Shown: positions 25,407 through 34,424, counted from the first letter of the stretch. The stretch: DNA of 64,000 bases from Aliterella atlantica CENA595 (GCF_000952155.1 NZ_JYON01000024.1:16029-80028); one strand, 5' to 3'. Numbers and translations: made by a program. The notes: generated by a model not told the origin, from the letters alone.

Positions 25407-28271
25407 TTATAACAAGTCCACAGTACCTAACCGCCCATCAATCCGAACGCGCTGACCATCTTTAAAAATCTGAGTAGCATTATGCACATCCATCACAGCA
25501 GGAATACCATATTCGCGGGCAACAATAGCTCCATGAGAGAGCCGTCCGCCTACCTCAGCAATCAACCCGCCAGCCAAAGCCAAAAGCGGCGACCAACCAG
25601 AATCAGTATAAGGCACAACCAAAATCGTTTCGCGATTAACTTCCCCCACCCCTTGCAGACTCCGCACTATTAAAATATGTCCCTCAACTTGCCCAGGACT
25701 TGCGCCGATCCCTTGTAATTGGGAGGCAGGGGAGGCAGGGGAAGCAGGGGAAGCAGGGGAAGCAGGGGGAGAATTACCATAGATTAAGGGGGGTATAGAT
25801 TCTATGTTGCTATATTGCATAAATTGCGATCGCCTACTAGCCACCAACTCTTGCAAACCGCGCCCATCACCACCCCCAACAACCTTCCGAACCTCTCCCT
25901 CCTCCAAAAAAAAGATATCCCCAACTTCCACTAACCAACCCAACTCCAGCCACAACCTCTCCAAAGCCACAAACCGCCACCTAAGCAAAGCTAACAAACG
26001 ACTATAAACTTCAGTCACTCTCCCCTTCAAATCCAAACGCCCCTGAACAACCCCTCCTTTCCTCCTTCCTGGGCGTACTTGGCGACTAAACGCTATCGCT
26101 ACACTTCGTGAAGGCGGTTCGTTTTCCCCACTCCCCAGCCGCAAAAACAACTCCCGTACCACCTGGGGTTCCTCCCGCCAAGCAGGAACAGCAATATCAG
26201 TCCCCACCGCACTAAGATAGCCATACCGCTCCACCAACTCATCAAACCGCCGTAAAATCTCCTCATCCTGCAAACCGCGCCCCAACCCCCGCGCCTCTTG
26301 CGCTAAAGATGCGATCGCCCGAATAGCCGCCACCTCTGGAGTCAAGCTATTATCTAAATCCTCATCCTTTACCCGAAACACAGCTTGCCGTAAAGCCGCA
26401 CTCAAAGGAGCCAAAATACTGTAATAAGTAGCCTTTTTTAGCAACCCCAAAATCTCATCCACCTGTGCTAGCAACTCCTGGGCAGACATTTTATCTTCCC
26501 GATCCAACCGAGACAAAGCAGGAGCAAAATGCAGCCGATAATCGCGCTCAAAATCTTGCTTTAACCTTAATTCCCGCCCCAACAGCCGCAATAACCCTGG
26601 CACATTTTGCAAAGTAGACTGCAAAGGCGGCTTACTAAACTTAGCTCCCCTAGTCAGAAACTCCAAACTTTCCGGTGGTAGACCCATGCGCCGAAAAATT
26701 TGCCCTAACAAAGAAGCATTAAAATAAGCGTAAGCATAGTGCAAAGTTGCTGTTTGCTCGAAATCTAACCCACTAGCCCTTGCACCCAAAACAACTGTAA
26801 AAATATCACCCCAAACGCCACACGTCAAAGGACGATTGATCGACCAAGTTAAGGGACGAATTGCCCCTGGTATCACCTCTGATGCTATCTTGCGCGTCCA
26901 AATAGGTAGCAGCGTAGTAATCGGGCGAGACTGCAACAGCCACAAAGTTTGACCATCATAGCTCCATTCAATATCTTGAGGAATGCCGTGATAGTAGTTC
27001 TCTAAATGTCTTGCCAAAAAAGCAACTTGCCTAATTAAAGCTGGCGGAACATCGCCTTCACCCTCTACTGGCATTTCTAACCCTTCAGGCAATAGCCAAC
27101 TATCTCCAGTGGCAATGCGATCGCTATATACGCGATACTGTTGGGGTGTTACTTGCCCTGAAACTACAGCCGTTGCATCTCCAGGTAAAGCTTCAATTAC
27201 TACCCAATCGCCTTGCTGGGCAATGGGATCGCGGCTAAAAGCAACGCCTGAAAATACCCCTCTAACTTGCTTTTGGATCAAAACAGCCATTGCATCTTCA
27301 GCAATAGATTTTTCTCGGCGGTAATCAATAGCTGCTGGATTATCGTAGGAATCAATCACGCGGGCGATCGCTCTATTTAACTGTGCTTTACTACTAACAT
27401 TTAAAACTGTTTCATACTGTCCTGCGGCTGAAGCAGATTCGCTATCTTCCCCAACGGCTGAAGAACGCACTGCTAATGGTTCGGCTGGTGTGGGTTGCAA
27501 AAATTCTGTTAGCGCTTGCCAATCGTCTCCTGGAGGCAATACCCAACCTTGAGGAATGGGATAGCCCAAACGTTTTAACTGCGCTAATGTTGCAGCTTTT
27601 TGACCGAATTTTTCTGTTGGCAATTCGTTATCTAAACTGACGATCGCTTTGCTACCTTGAAAAAATTTAAACATTGCTTGCGACTGAGTTTGTCCACCTA
27701 CTGCGGCTAAATCTAGATCGTCTGGTATTTTTTGGTAAATCCAACCAAGTAATACAGCAAGAGCGATCGCTGCCATAATTCGCCCTGGCTCGTCAGCGTG
27801 TAATAATGCCGTAAGTAGCGGAAATATCACTAAAACGCCAATTCTACCTAATTCTCTTTCCCGCAAAATTGTAAAGCTAATCCCGCCAATCAAAAACGAT
27901 AAGGCTGCAATCCGCCAATCGTGGACTGCATAGCCCCAAACTGCATTAGTTGCGCCTGCACCTTTACCAATCCAATACCTACCCATAATTAAGGCAATCA
28001 GGGCAATTATCTCCCAAGTCGGATTTGTAGGGAAGAAAGTACGGGCAAGCAACACAGCAGCAATGCCTTTAAAAGCTTCTGACATTACTGCTAATACGCC
28101 TGCAAATGTACCGCCGTGATAGAAAGCTGCGGAGACGCTGATGTTACCTGTACCAACTTTAGTTAGTTGCTTTTTGGAGATTGCATACGTAATCCAAGCA
28201 ATCAGCGGCAATCCACCCAATAAAGGACAGACAATAAAAATAGCCAGTGCGCCCCAAACTTCCAGCAGCAT
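25407..28271 (-). CDS. PlsY-like acyltransferase fused to a PEP-synthase-like protein
   Basis: A 954-residue fusion. Residues ~1-200 are a polytopic membrane domain resembling PlsY: KVGTGNISVSAAF, MSEAFKGIAAVLLA, and GRYWIGKGAGATNAVWG match the three PlsY loops imperfectly. Residues ~215-460 are a pyruvate-phosphate-dikinase N-type ATP-grasp domain (FGQKAATLAQLKRLGYPIP, AVRSSAVGEDSESASAAGQ). The C-terminus is the phosphohistidine domain with GGRLSHGAIVAREYGIPAV, which contains the catalytic His. The PEP/pyruvate barrel is absent, so it cannot be ordinary PEP synthase. Before the His domain is a repeated SPASPASPASPAS linker. It may couple phosphoryl transfer to lipid precursor synthesis; function unproven. 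Confidence 0.82.
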   Translation of the reverse strand: MLLEVWGALAIFIVCPLLGGLPLIAWITYAISKKQLTKVGTGNISVSAAFYHGGTFAGVLAVMSEAFKGIAAVLLARTFFPTNPTWEIIALIALIMGRYWIGKGAGATNAVWGYAVHDWRIAALSFLIGGISFTILRERELGRIGVLVIFPLLTALLHADEPGRIMAAIALAVLLGWIYQKIPDDLDLAAVGGQTQSQAMFKFFQGSKAIVSLDNELPTEKFGQKAATLAQLKRLGYPIPQGWVLPPGDDWQALTEFLQPTPAEPLAVRSSAVGEDSESASAAGQYETVLNVSSKAQLNRAIARVIDSYDNPAAIDYRREKSIAEDAMAVLIQKQVRGVFSGVAFSRDPIAQQGDWVVIEALPGDATAVVSGQVTPQQYRVYSDRIATGDSWLLPEGLEMPVEGEGDVPPALIRQVAFLARHLENYYHGIPQDIEWSYDGQTLWLLQSRPITTLLPIWTRKIASEVIPGAIRPLTWSINRPLTCGVWGDIFTVVLGARASGLDFEQTATLHYAYAYFNASLLGQIFRRMGLPPESLEFLTRGAKFSKPPLQSTLQNVPGLLRLLGRELRLKQDFERDYRLHFAPALSRLDREDKMSAQELLAQVDEILGLLKKATYYSILAPLSAALRQAVFRVKDEDLDNSLTPEVAAIRAIASLAQEARGLGRGLQDEEILRRFDELVERYGYLSAVGTDIAVPAWREEPQVVRELFLRLGSGENEPPSRSVAIAFSRQVRPGRRKGGVVQGRLDLKGRVTEVYSRLLALLRWRFVALERLWLELGWLVEVGDIFFLEEGEVRKVVGGGDGRGLQELVASRRSQFMQYSNIESIPPLIYGNSPPASPASPASPASPASQLQGIGASPGQVEGHILIVRSLQGVGEVNRETILVVPYTDSGWSPLLALAGGLIAEVGGRLSHGAIVAREYGIPAVMDVHNATQIFKDGQRVRIDGRLGTVDLL
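25721..25771. repeat. tandem decamer (GGGGAAGCAG type) inside the fusion gene
   Basis: About five copies of a 9-10 base unit encode the Ser-Pro-Ala repeats of the linker ahead of the phosphohistidine domain. Copy number is likely to vary between strains. Confidence 0.8.
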
Positions 28272-28307
28272 GATAATTTTCGTGTGGACTTATCTCTAGA
28301 GGTTATT

Positions 28308-29183
28308 TTAAGCTGCCGTTTCTCGATCTATTTGCTCTACTTCCTCTTTTGATAACTTAACTTCTACAGATTTTACCGAGTCTTCAATGCTAGAAATTTT
28401 GCTAGCACCAGGAATTGGGACGATGCAAGGTGATTTCGACATTAAGAACGCTAAGACGATCGCATATACCGATACTCCCTTGGTTTTGGCTAAAGATGCG
28501 ATCGCGTCTATCTCTTCTAGGCGGCTAACTCGACGGCTACCACCCAAAGGACTCCAAGGCAAGAAAGTTAAGTTTTCTTTTTGGCAATACTCTAACACGC
28601 CGTCTTTTTCCGGCTGGCGATGCCAAGGGTTGTATTGATTTTGCACTGAGACAATATCGACTACATCGCGGGCGCGTTTGATTTGTTCGACGGAGAAATT
28701 AGAAACGCCTACAAATCTAATTAATCCTGATTCCACTGCTTCTTTAGCAGGTTTTAGCGATTCCTCAATCGAGTAATTAGGATCTGGTGCGTGATACTGC
28801 CAAATATCAATTGGTTTTTCGCCCCCCAAAGCTTCAAAGCTATCTGCAATTGTCTCCCGTAGATGGTCGGGATTGCCATTGCGCGTCCAATCTCCATTGG
28901 GACGCATCAAGCCGCCTTTGGTAGCAATAACGATTTTATCGCGATCGCCTTGATACTCCTGTAATGCTTTGGCAATCAATCGTTCGTTGTGGTGCTTATC
29001 TGACTCGTCTTTGCAATAAGAATCTGCTGTATCAATTAGCGTTACTCCCAAATCTAAGGCACGATGAATCACCTCTATCGCTTGTGCTTCTGGGGGTCTG
29101 CTACTTAGCGACATAGGCATTCCGCCTAACCCGATGGCGCTAATTGTGACATTCGTATTTCCCAGTTGTTTCGTTTCCATCAA
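28308..29183 (-). CDS. aldo/keto reductase
   Basis: A 291-residue NAD(P)H-dependent TIM-barrel oxidoreductase. The catalytic tetrad region is recognisable: Asp and Tyr in LIDTADSYC, Lys in VIATKGG, and His in IDIWQYHAPDPN. The NADP site near the C-terminus is IVPIPGASKISSIEDS. It closely follows the family pattern for general carbonyl reductases; the substrate is not predictable. ATG 29183 has MMETKQLGN, so 29180 is also possible. It lies next to, and on the same strand as, the acetyltransferase gene upstream and the PlsY fusion downstream. Confidence 0.92.
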   Translation of the reverse strand: MMETKQLGNTNVTISAIGLGGMPMSLSSRPPEAQAIEVIHRALDLGVTLIDTADSYCKDESDKHHNERLIAKALQEYQGDRDKIVIATKGGLMRPNGDWTRNGNPDHLRETIADSFEALGGEKPIDIWQYHAPDPNYSIEESLKPAKEAVESGLIRFVGVSNFSVEQIKRARDVVDIVSVQNQYNPWHRQPEKDGVLEYCQKENLTFLPWSPLGGSRRVSRLEEIDAIASLAKTKGVSVYAIVLAFLMSKSPCIVPIPGASKISSIEDSVKSVEVKLSKEEVEQIDRETAA

Positions 29184-29260
29184 TTGACCTCTTTATCTCT
29201 AATTCCTTTCCATTGAGGTGAAAAAGTAAGGCAACAATCGTCTGTCTGAGGGTAAATTCT

Positions 29261-29743
29261 TTATTTATCTATCTCAATTAACATTTCCATCGTACTGATG
29301 CGAAAGCCACAAGAGGCAAATAACTTTCTTGCTGCTTCGTTGGCGTTAGCTGTGTCTAGCCGAATTTGCTTTACTCCTAGCTTTTGAAAGCGATCGCAAC
29401 TTAGCTTTACCATTCTCCTCGCTACTCCCTGATGGCGATATTCTGGTTCTACCCACAGGTCATGAATAAAACCAAATTCCTTCAAGCGATAAATCGGTAT
29501 TTCTTTTTCTACTGTCGCAATCAGAAAGCCTGCTAGTTGTTTGGGTTTGCTTTCATCTTCTGCTACTAAAAATACGCTTTGGCGATTATTTGCTTGAGAT
29601 ATCAACCACTTTTCATAACGCTGTTGAGGAGCGGGCAAAAATCCATACTTTGCCTCATTCCATGCTTGATGTAATGCACATATAGACGCAACCATTGGTA
29701 ATATTGCTGGCACATCAGCAGGCGTAGCAGAACGAATATGCAT
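29261..29743 (-). CDS. GNAT-family N-acetyltransferase
   Basis: About 160 residues from ATG 29743 (MHIRSATPADVPAILPMV), the natural start of the GNAT fold. The 26-residue upstream extension to 29821 is AT-rich and unlike the family. The acetyl-CoA binding motif A is DLWVEPEYRHQGVARRMVKL, and the C-terminal IRLDTANANEAARKLFASCG is typical. The acyl acceptor is unknown. Confidence 0.88.
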   Translation of the reverse strand: MHIRSATPADVPAILPMVASICALHQAWNEAKYGFLPAPQQRYEKWLISQANNRQSVFLVAEDESKPKQLAGFLIATVEKEIPIYRLKEFGFIHDLWVEPEYRHQGVARRMVKLSCDRFQKLGVKQIRLDTANANEAARKLFASCGFRISTMEMLIEIDK

Positions 29744-29926
29744 AAATGTGTTTTTTGAGATTTTTACTATTAACAAATTTAACGTTTCTACTGCCAAATT
29801 TTTAGCTAGTAATTGCTGCAAAAAATTTTATTTTTAATCTAAAAATGCTTGACTTTGTAATTACAACATCATATTATAGTAAGTGTATTTGTCTAACTAA
29901 ATGCTTGTTAAAAGCAGGTAGTTGGA

Positions 29927-29952
29927 GCGCAGCGGACAATTGTCCGTTGCGC
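29927..29952. repeat. 26-base palindrome (GGACAATTGTCC core)
   Basis: GCGCAGCGGAC and GTCCGTTGCGC are inverted around AATT, with one G-U pair. It lies between the acetyltransferase start and the ABC permease end, both on the minus strand. No T tract follows on either side, so it is more likely a dispersed palindrome or operator than a terminator. Confidence 0.6.
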
Positions 29953-30025
29953 GGGGTTTGATAGGAACTAAAAGTTAATTTTGCCAAGTTTTGAAAATAA
30001 ATAGAGCTAAAATAATCGGCTTATT

Positions 30026-30808
30026 TTAACTAGAAGCACTGGTGTAGAAACGCAAAGCAAAGCCCCAAAAAGAGCGGGCTATGAATAGAAGTGCGATCGC
30101 CAAAACTCCCGCACCAATCACCCAGCCTAATTGTACGCGCCCAAGCATAGCTTCAGCCGGAACAGTAGTTAAAAAAGCCACAGGCACAACAAAAGTAAAG
30201 AAGAAACGATAAGCAGTAGGATAAGCAACCATTGGATAGCGCCCAGCTTCTAAAAGTCCTCTTAAAACTTCTGTAACGTTGTAGATTTTCACAAACCAAA
30301 TGCTAGTTGCACCTAGCATAAACCATAAACTATATAAACTAGCGAGTCCAAATAAAAGCGGAATAGCGCTAAGTAAATAATCGCTTACAGTTATTCCTAA
30401 CTGCCCTCCCGCATAAACGATCAAAATTCCTCCAAAGATCAGATCGGGTACTCCCCAAGGCGAAATAGTATGACCTGATAACCAAAATTGACTGCTAATA
30501 GGTTTAAGCAAAACAAAGTCTAAAGTACCTTGTTGAACGAGTTGAACAATACTATTTAAATTAGGAGCAAGGAAAGTGCTAGAAAAGCCTTGCAACACAG
30601 TAAAAATTCCCAGTACAACTAAAGCTTCTTGCCAAGACCAGCCAGCAAAAGTATAGCCAGTGCGGTAGAACAAAAACAAGCCAAACAAACTACCAGCAAG
30701 ATTACCCAAGCTAGTAAGGGTAGCCAAGACAAAATTGACGCGGTATTCTAATTCCGCAGCGATCGCTGCACTCCACAACAGTCGCAAAACATCCAAATAT
30801 CGTTTCAT
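30026..30808 (-). CDS. ABC-2 type exporter permease (second subunit)
   Basis: A 260-residue polytopic protein with about six membrane helices, e.g. FVLATLTSLGNLAGSLFGLF and LIFGGILIVYAGGQLG. It contains the motif QGTLDFVLLKPISSQFW, shared with the permease at 32570-33361 (EGKLSPRLLQPIDPVWHHVA), so the two are homologous halves of one channel. Homologous systems run ATPase, permease 1, permease 2. Here permease 2 is separated from the other two genes by two plus-strand genes. Its transcription may therefore now depend on its own promoter in the gap 30809-30926. Confidence 0.85.
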   Translation of the reverse strand: MKRYLDVLRLLWSAAIAAELEYRVNFVLATLTSLGNLAGSLFGLFLFYRTGYTFAGWSWQEALVVLGIFTVLQGFSSTFLAPNLNSIVQLVQQGTLDFVLLKPISSQFWLSGHTISPWGVPDLIFGGILIVYAGGQLGITVSDYLLSAIPLLFGLASLYSLWFMLGATSIWFVKIYNVTEVLRGLLEAGRYPMVAYPTAYRFFFTFVVPVAFLTTVPAEAMLGRVQLGWVIGAGVLAIALLFIARSFWGFALRFYTSASS

Positions 30809-30926
30809 GCACTAAATTTCACGTAGTAGCTTACTTGAGTTTAGCTTTTATAACAAGGTAATGCACTTTTCTCGCTACACGGGAATACTACAATTGTTAA
30901 CCAGACTGCATCGAAATTACAAATAT

Positions 30927-31442
30927 ATGCAAAATTATCAACTAGATCCGCAATCAGTAGAAATTGTGGGTAGAAATAAGCTTGTAAATGAGTTGCTGAA
31001 AGCGGGAATAGAAGTGTCTTTACCTATTCGCGATCGAGGAATAGATTTAATTGCCTATATAGATATAGACAAAGAAAATGAACTGCAATCATTTGTGGCT
31101 TGTCCTATACAGATGAAAGCTGCTACAGAACGCAGATTTAGCTTAAATAAAAAGTATGAGAGGTTCAAAAATCTGCTTTTAACCTTCGTTTGGCACGTTA
31201 ACGATCCAAATAGCAATATTATTTATGCATTAACATACAGTGAAGCATTAAAAGTAGCAGAAAAACTGGAATAGACAAAAACTGAAACTTGGGAAAAAAG
31301 AGGTAAGTACAGTAGTACCAACCCTGGTATAAGAATAGTGAATTTACTCGAACAATATAAGATGACACCCGAAAAATGGAGGAATAAAGTCAAGAATACT
31401 GGTAAAGATTTGGTTGATACAGATAATAAGTATCAACAGTAA
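30927..31442 (+). pseudogene. PD-(D/E)XK-like endonuclease gene with an in-frame TAG
   Basis: Reading from ATG 30927 (MQNYQLDPQS) the frame stops at TAG 31272 after ~115 residues, then continues in the same frame without any other stop to TAA 31440. The continuation contains WEKRGKYSSTNPG and LLEQYKMTPEKWRNKV, which is the normal C-terminus of this family, so a single nonsense codon splits the gene. The N-terminal part has the nuclease pattern GRNKLVNELLKAG, RGIDLIAYID and PIQMKAA (Asp ... Q-x-K), as in the cyanobacterial PD-(D/E)XK group that includes homing-type enzymes. The core is present, so the short product might still fold; readthrough or recent inactivation are alternatives. Confidence 0.7.
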
Positions 31443-31609
31443 ATTAGCATATTTGCAAAAGTAATTGATCGCAACTTAAATTAGCTATCAAACAATGAAC
31501 TCATACAAAAGGTCTGTTATCTTCGCAAAAGAGCAGGCAAAAATCAAGTGCGATCGCTTTTTGAGCAATAAAGTAATAAAATAGCTTATTCTTTAAATCT
31601 CCTAACTTC

Positions 31610-32563
31610 ATGCCCAAATCAGCCGACATTGGCACTAAACGTCTAATCAGTTTAGCTCCTAACAATTGGGTAAGATGGGTAACGCAAATTCCTGATGTAG
31701 TCGCCTCTAATATTTTAGATCCGCAGTTCCAATGGATTAGCCGCGAGGGTGATGTTTTAGTTCGCGCTCAAAGTCCGCGATACGGCGAATTTTTGGTACT
31801 TAATGAATTACAGTTGCGCTACAAACCCGATATGCCAAGAAGAATGCGGGCGTATGCAGCTTTAGCAGAAGAGAAATACAACCTGCCTACCTATCCGGTA
31901 CTAATTAATCTTTTAAAAGAAGGCAATATCGAGATTCCAACTTGCTATCAGTCAGAATTTGCAGGTTTGCAGGCACGTCAAGATTACCAAGTAATTAATT
32001 TATGGGAAGTAGATGTAGAGATTGCGTTTCAAGAACCAGTCTCACCCTTGATTCCGCTTGTGCCTATACTCAAAGGTGGTGCAGAAGAATCAGTAGTACA
32101 AAGAGCATTGCAGATTTTACGTAGCGATCGCCAATTGAGCGAATTAGAAATAGTCATGGCGTTTTTTGCTAGCTTTGTATTAGATAGTGCTTTAATTCGA
32201 CAAATAATGAGGTGGGATATGGCAATACTTAGCGAATCACCCTGGTATCAACAAATTTTGCAAGAAGGCGAAAAAAGAGGTATTCAAGAGGGCTTGCAGC
32301 AGGGCATTCAAGAGGGCTTGCAGCAGGGTATGCAACGCGGTATTCAAGAGGGCTTGCAGCAGGGTATGCAACGCGGTATTCAAGAGGGCTTGCAGCAGGG
32401 AATACTATTAAGTATCGAGACGAGTTTAGAGCTAAAATTTGGGGCTAAAGGGTTGGAACTATTATCAGAAATATCGCAAATTTCCGATTTAGAACGATTA
32501 AAAGCAATTTATCGGGAAGTGATAACAGCAAATACTCTAGACCAAGTGCGGCGATCGCTCTAA
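31610..32563 (+). CDS. Rpn/PD-(D/E)XK-type nuclease family protein with tandem-repeat linker
   Basis: A 317-residue protein of the large cyanobacterial Rpn-like/DUF4351-related family. The N-terminal nuclease-like domain is ~1-150: a conserved Asp near residue 50 in REGDVLVRA and the E-x-Q strand FLVLNELQLRYK match D...E-x-Q/K nuclease cores. Residues ~225-265 are a Gly/Gln repeat (GIQEGLQQ and GIQEGLQQGMQR), followed by a C-terminal helical tail (LELKFGAKGLELLSEI). Inside the gene, ATG 32219 (codon 204) is preceded by GAGG at 32209-32212 with six-base spacing, which could initiate a separate 114-residue C-terminal product. Related Rpn genes in enterobacteria make such an intragenic antitoxin. 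It lies inside an ABC operon on the opposite strand. Confidence 0.75.
   Translation: MPKSADIGTKRLISLAPNNWVRWVTQIPDVVASNILDPQFQWISREGDVLVRAQSPRYGEFLVLNELQLRYKPDMPRRMRAYAALAEEKYNLPTYPVLINLLKEGNIEIPTCYQSEFAGLQARQDYQVINLWEVDVEIAFQEPVSPLIPLVPILKGGAEESVVQRALQILRSDRQLSELEIVMAFFASFVLDSALIRQIMRWDMAILSESPWYQQILQEGEKRGIQEGLQQGIQEGLQQGMQRGIQEGLQQGMQRGIQEGLQQGILLSIETSLELKFGAKGLELLSEISQISDLERLKAIYREVITANTLDQVRRSL
32281..32400 (+). repeat. in-frame 24/36-base tandem repeat in the Rpn-like gene
   Basis: A 24-base unit at 32281-32304 is followed by two identical 36-base units (32305-32340 and 32341-32376) and another 24-base unit. Each starts TATTCAAGAGGGCTTGCAGC or nearly so. Near-perfect identity implies recent copy-number change. 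Confidence 0.9.
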
Positions 32564-32569
32564 AATAAT

Positions 32570-33361
32570 CTACGCTCCCATCCCTGAGTATTGCTTCAGT
32601 CCTCTACGCCACAGCCAGCGATTCCAAATAAAAAATAATCCCCCCCAACCAATCATTACCAAAAAACCTTGGACTACATTTACATCTGTTAGTCCGATCA
32701 ATAGTGCTGCGGGAAAATGAATTAGGTAAGGAAATGGTGTCCAAAGTACAACATCCCTTACTCGTTCGGGAAACATCTCTAAAGGGGCAATTAAGCCAGA
32801 GAGAAACAAATATAGCAAAAACCAAAAGCTTTCAATCGCGCTAGCCCGTTCAGTCCAAAAAGCAAATAAAGCAAAAGTGTACTGAATAATAAATCTTAGA
32901 GCAAAAGCTAAGATTGCTGCGACAGCAAAAAGCAGCAAATTTCCCCAACTTGGAACCCAAAAAGCTTGCGGATAAAGAAGGAAAAACATAGCGATTAAAA
33001 TTAAAGCAAATGGCAAACGGGCAAATCTTTCCGAAAAATGCCCTGCCACATGATGCCATACAGGATCTATTGGTTGTAATAATCGGGGTGAGAGTTTCCC
33101 TTCAACTACTTCCTTCTCAAACTCCCAAATTACCCAAACGACTGTAAATTGCCTAATTACAAATACAGCGAGAAAGTAGCGGGTAAAATCTATCGGACTT
33201 AGCCCAAATTGTCCGCTTTGCGCCGCCTGATTCCAAACTCCCATCAAAATTAACGGCAAACTACCAGATAATGCCCACAAAAATAGCTCGGCGCGATACT
33301 CCATCATGTAGGCGTAGTAAACCACAGCTAAAACTCTAGCCTTTCTCAAAACTGCATTCAT
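32570..33361 (-). CDS. ABC-2 type exporter permease (first subunit)
   Basis: A 263-residue polytopic membrane protein with about six helices (LFLWALSGSLPLILMGVW, FALILIAMFFLLYPQAFW, SFWFLLYLFLSGLIAPLEMF). It shares the conserved internal motif VVEGKLSPRLLQPIDPVWHH with the permease at 30026-30808. The ATG at 33361 overlaps the ATPase stop by four bases, a coupling arrangement. The trio is a type of exporter of unknown substrate, widespread in cyanobacteria. The downstream end (32570) abuts the opposite-strand Rpn-like gene, where the operon is broken. Confidence 0.87.
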   Translation of the reverse strand: MNAVLRKARVLAVVYYAYMMEYRAELFLWALSGSLPLILMGVWNQAAQSGQFGLSPIDFTRYFLAVFVIRQFTVVWVIWEFEKEVVEGKLSPRLLQPIDPVWHHVAGHFSERFARLPFALILIAMFFLLYPQAFWVPSWGNLLLFAVAAILAFALRFIIQYTFALFAFWTERASAIESFWFLLYLFLSGLIAPLEMFPERVRDVVLWTPFPYLIHFPAALLIGLTDVNVVQGFLVMIGWGGLFFIWNRWLWRRGLKQYSGMGA

Positions 33362-34341
33362 AAAACACCGCCTGCACTAAAGACGCGCCCAATTACTTCT
33401 TCTACAGGCGGATCGGTTACTGTTAAATCTACTACTTCTAATTCTGCTAACATTCTTGCTACAGTCCGAGTAAGTAAGTCGCGTTCGACTAAAAAACGCA
33501 CTGATTGCCCTTCTAAAGCTTTGATTTCGCCGTAGGGTAATAGTTTAGATTCAGGTAGCGCCCGCGCCAGTTCTACTTTTACTTCCCGACAAGGAGCAAA
33601 ATTATCAATCAGTTCATCTAAGCCGCCGTCGTACACTAATTGTCCTTGATGAATGACTAAGACGCGATCGCATAAAGCTGTAATATCTGCCATATAGTGG
33701 CTAGTTAAAAGTATTGTCGCGCCATATTTAGCGTTGTATTCGCGCAAGAAATCCCGCACTCCCACTTGAGCGTTAACATCTAGCCCTAATGTTGGTTCGT
33801 CTAAAAATAGGACTTGAGGGCGGTGCAATAATGCAGCTAAAAACTCCGCTTTCATACGTTCGCCCAACGATAACTTGCGTACAGGTTGATTGAGTTTACC
33901 TTGCAACGACAGCATTTCTGTCAGTTCGCCTACCCGCATTCGGTATTCTTTGTCTGGGATACCGTAAATAGCAGCATTAATTTTTAAGGAGTCTAAGGCG
34001 GGTAAATCCCAAATTAGCTGCTGTTTTTGCCCCATGACTAAAGTAATTTTCTGCAAAAACTCAGCTTTGCGCTGAAAAGGGATATGCCCAGCTACTCTTA
34101 CTTTCCCCGCAGAGGGATGAATTAAGCCTGTAAGCATTTTCAACGTTGTCGTTTTCCCTGCTCCATTTGCCCCTAGAAAGCCGACTACTTCTCCAGGTTG
34201 AATTTGAAATGAAACTTGCTTTACAGCCTCTACAGCGCGGTAAGTGCGGCGGAAAAAGTGGGTAATTGTCCCTTGCAGTCCAGGTTCTTTGACAGCTATG
34301 GGATAGACTTTGCTGAGGTTTTCAGCCTCGATAATTGGCAT
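33358..34341 (-). CDS. ABC exporter ATPase
   Basis: A 327-residue nucleotide-binding subunit. Walker A is GANGAGKTTTLKM, Q-loop VMGQKQQLIWDLPA, signature KLSLGERMKAE, Walker B QVLFLDEPTLGLD, and H-loop LLTSHYM. The ~90 residues after the core (REVKVELARALPESKLLPYG onwards) form an accessory domain found in this exporter branch. It powers the two ABC-2 permeases encoded downstream. ATG 34341 begins MPIIEAENLSKVYPI, which is the normal family start. Confidence 0.95.
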   Translation of the reverse strand: MPIIEAENLSKVYPIAVKEPGLQGTITHFFRRTYRAVEAVKQVSFQIQPGEVVGFLGANGAGKTTTLKMLTGLIHPSAGKVRVAGHIPFQRKAEFLQKITLVMGQKQQLIWDLPALDSLKINAAIYGIPDKEYRMRVGELTEMLSLQGKLNQPVRKLSLGERMKAEFLAALLHRPQVLFLDEPTLGLDVNAQVGVRDFLREYNAKYGATILLTSHYMADITALCDRVLVIHQGQLVYDGGLDELIDNFAPCREVKVELARALPESKLLPYGEIKALEGQSVRFLVERDLLTRTVARMLAELEVVDLTVTDPPVEEVIGRVFSAGGVL

Positions 34342-34424
34342 AGTTTAGTTATATAGATGCGATCGCCCTCTATTTGCTATTATGCTTTTTCTGCCTCGTC
34401 TGCTACACATTTACTGGTAGCTTC

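Noticed and set aside
32281..32400. Repeats considered as CRISPR
   Set aside because: They are contiguous, in frame and code for a Gly/Gln linker.
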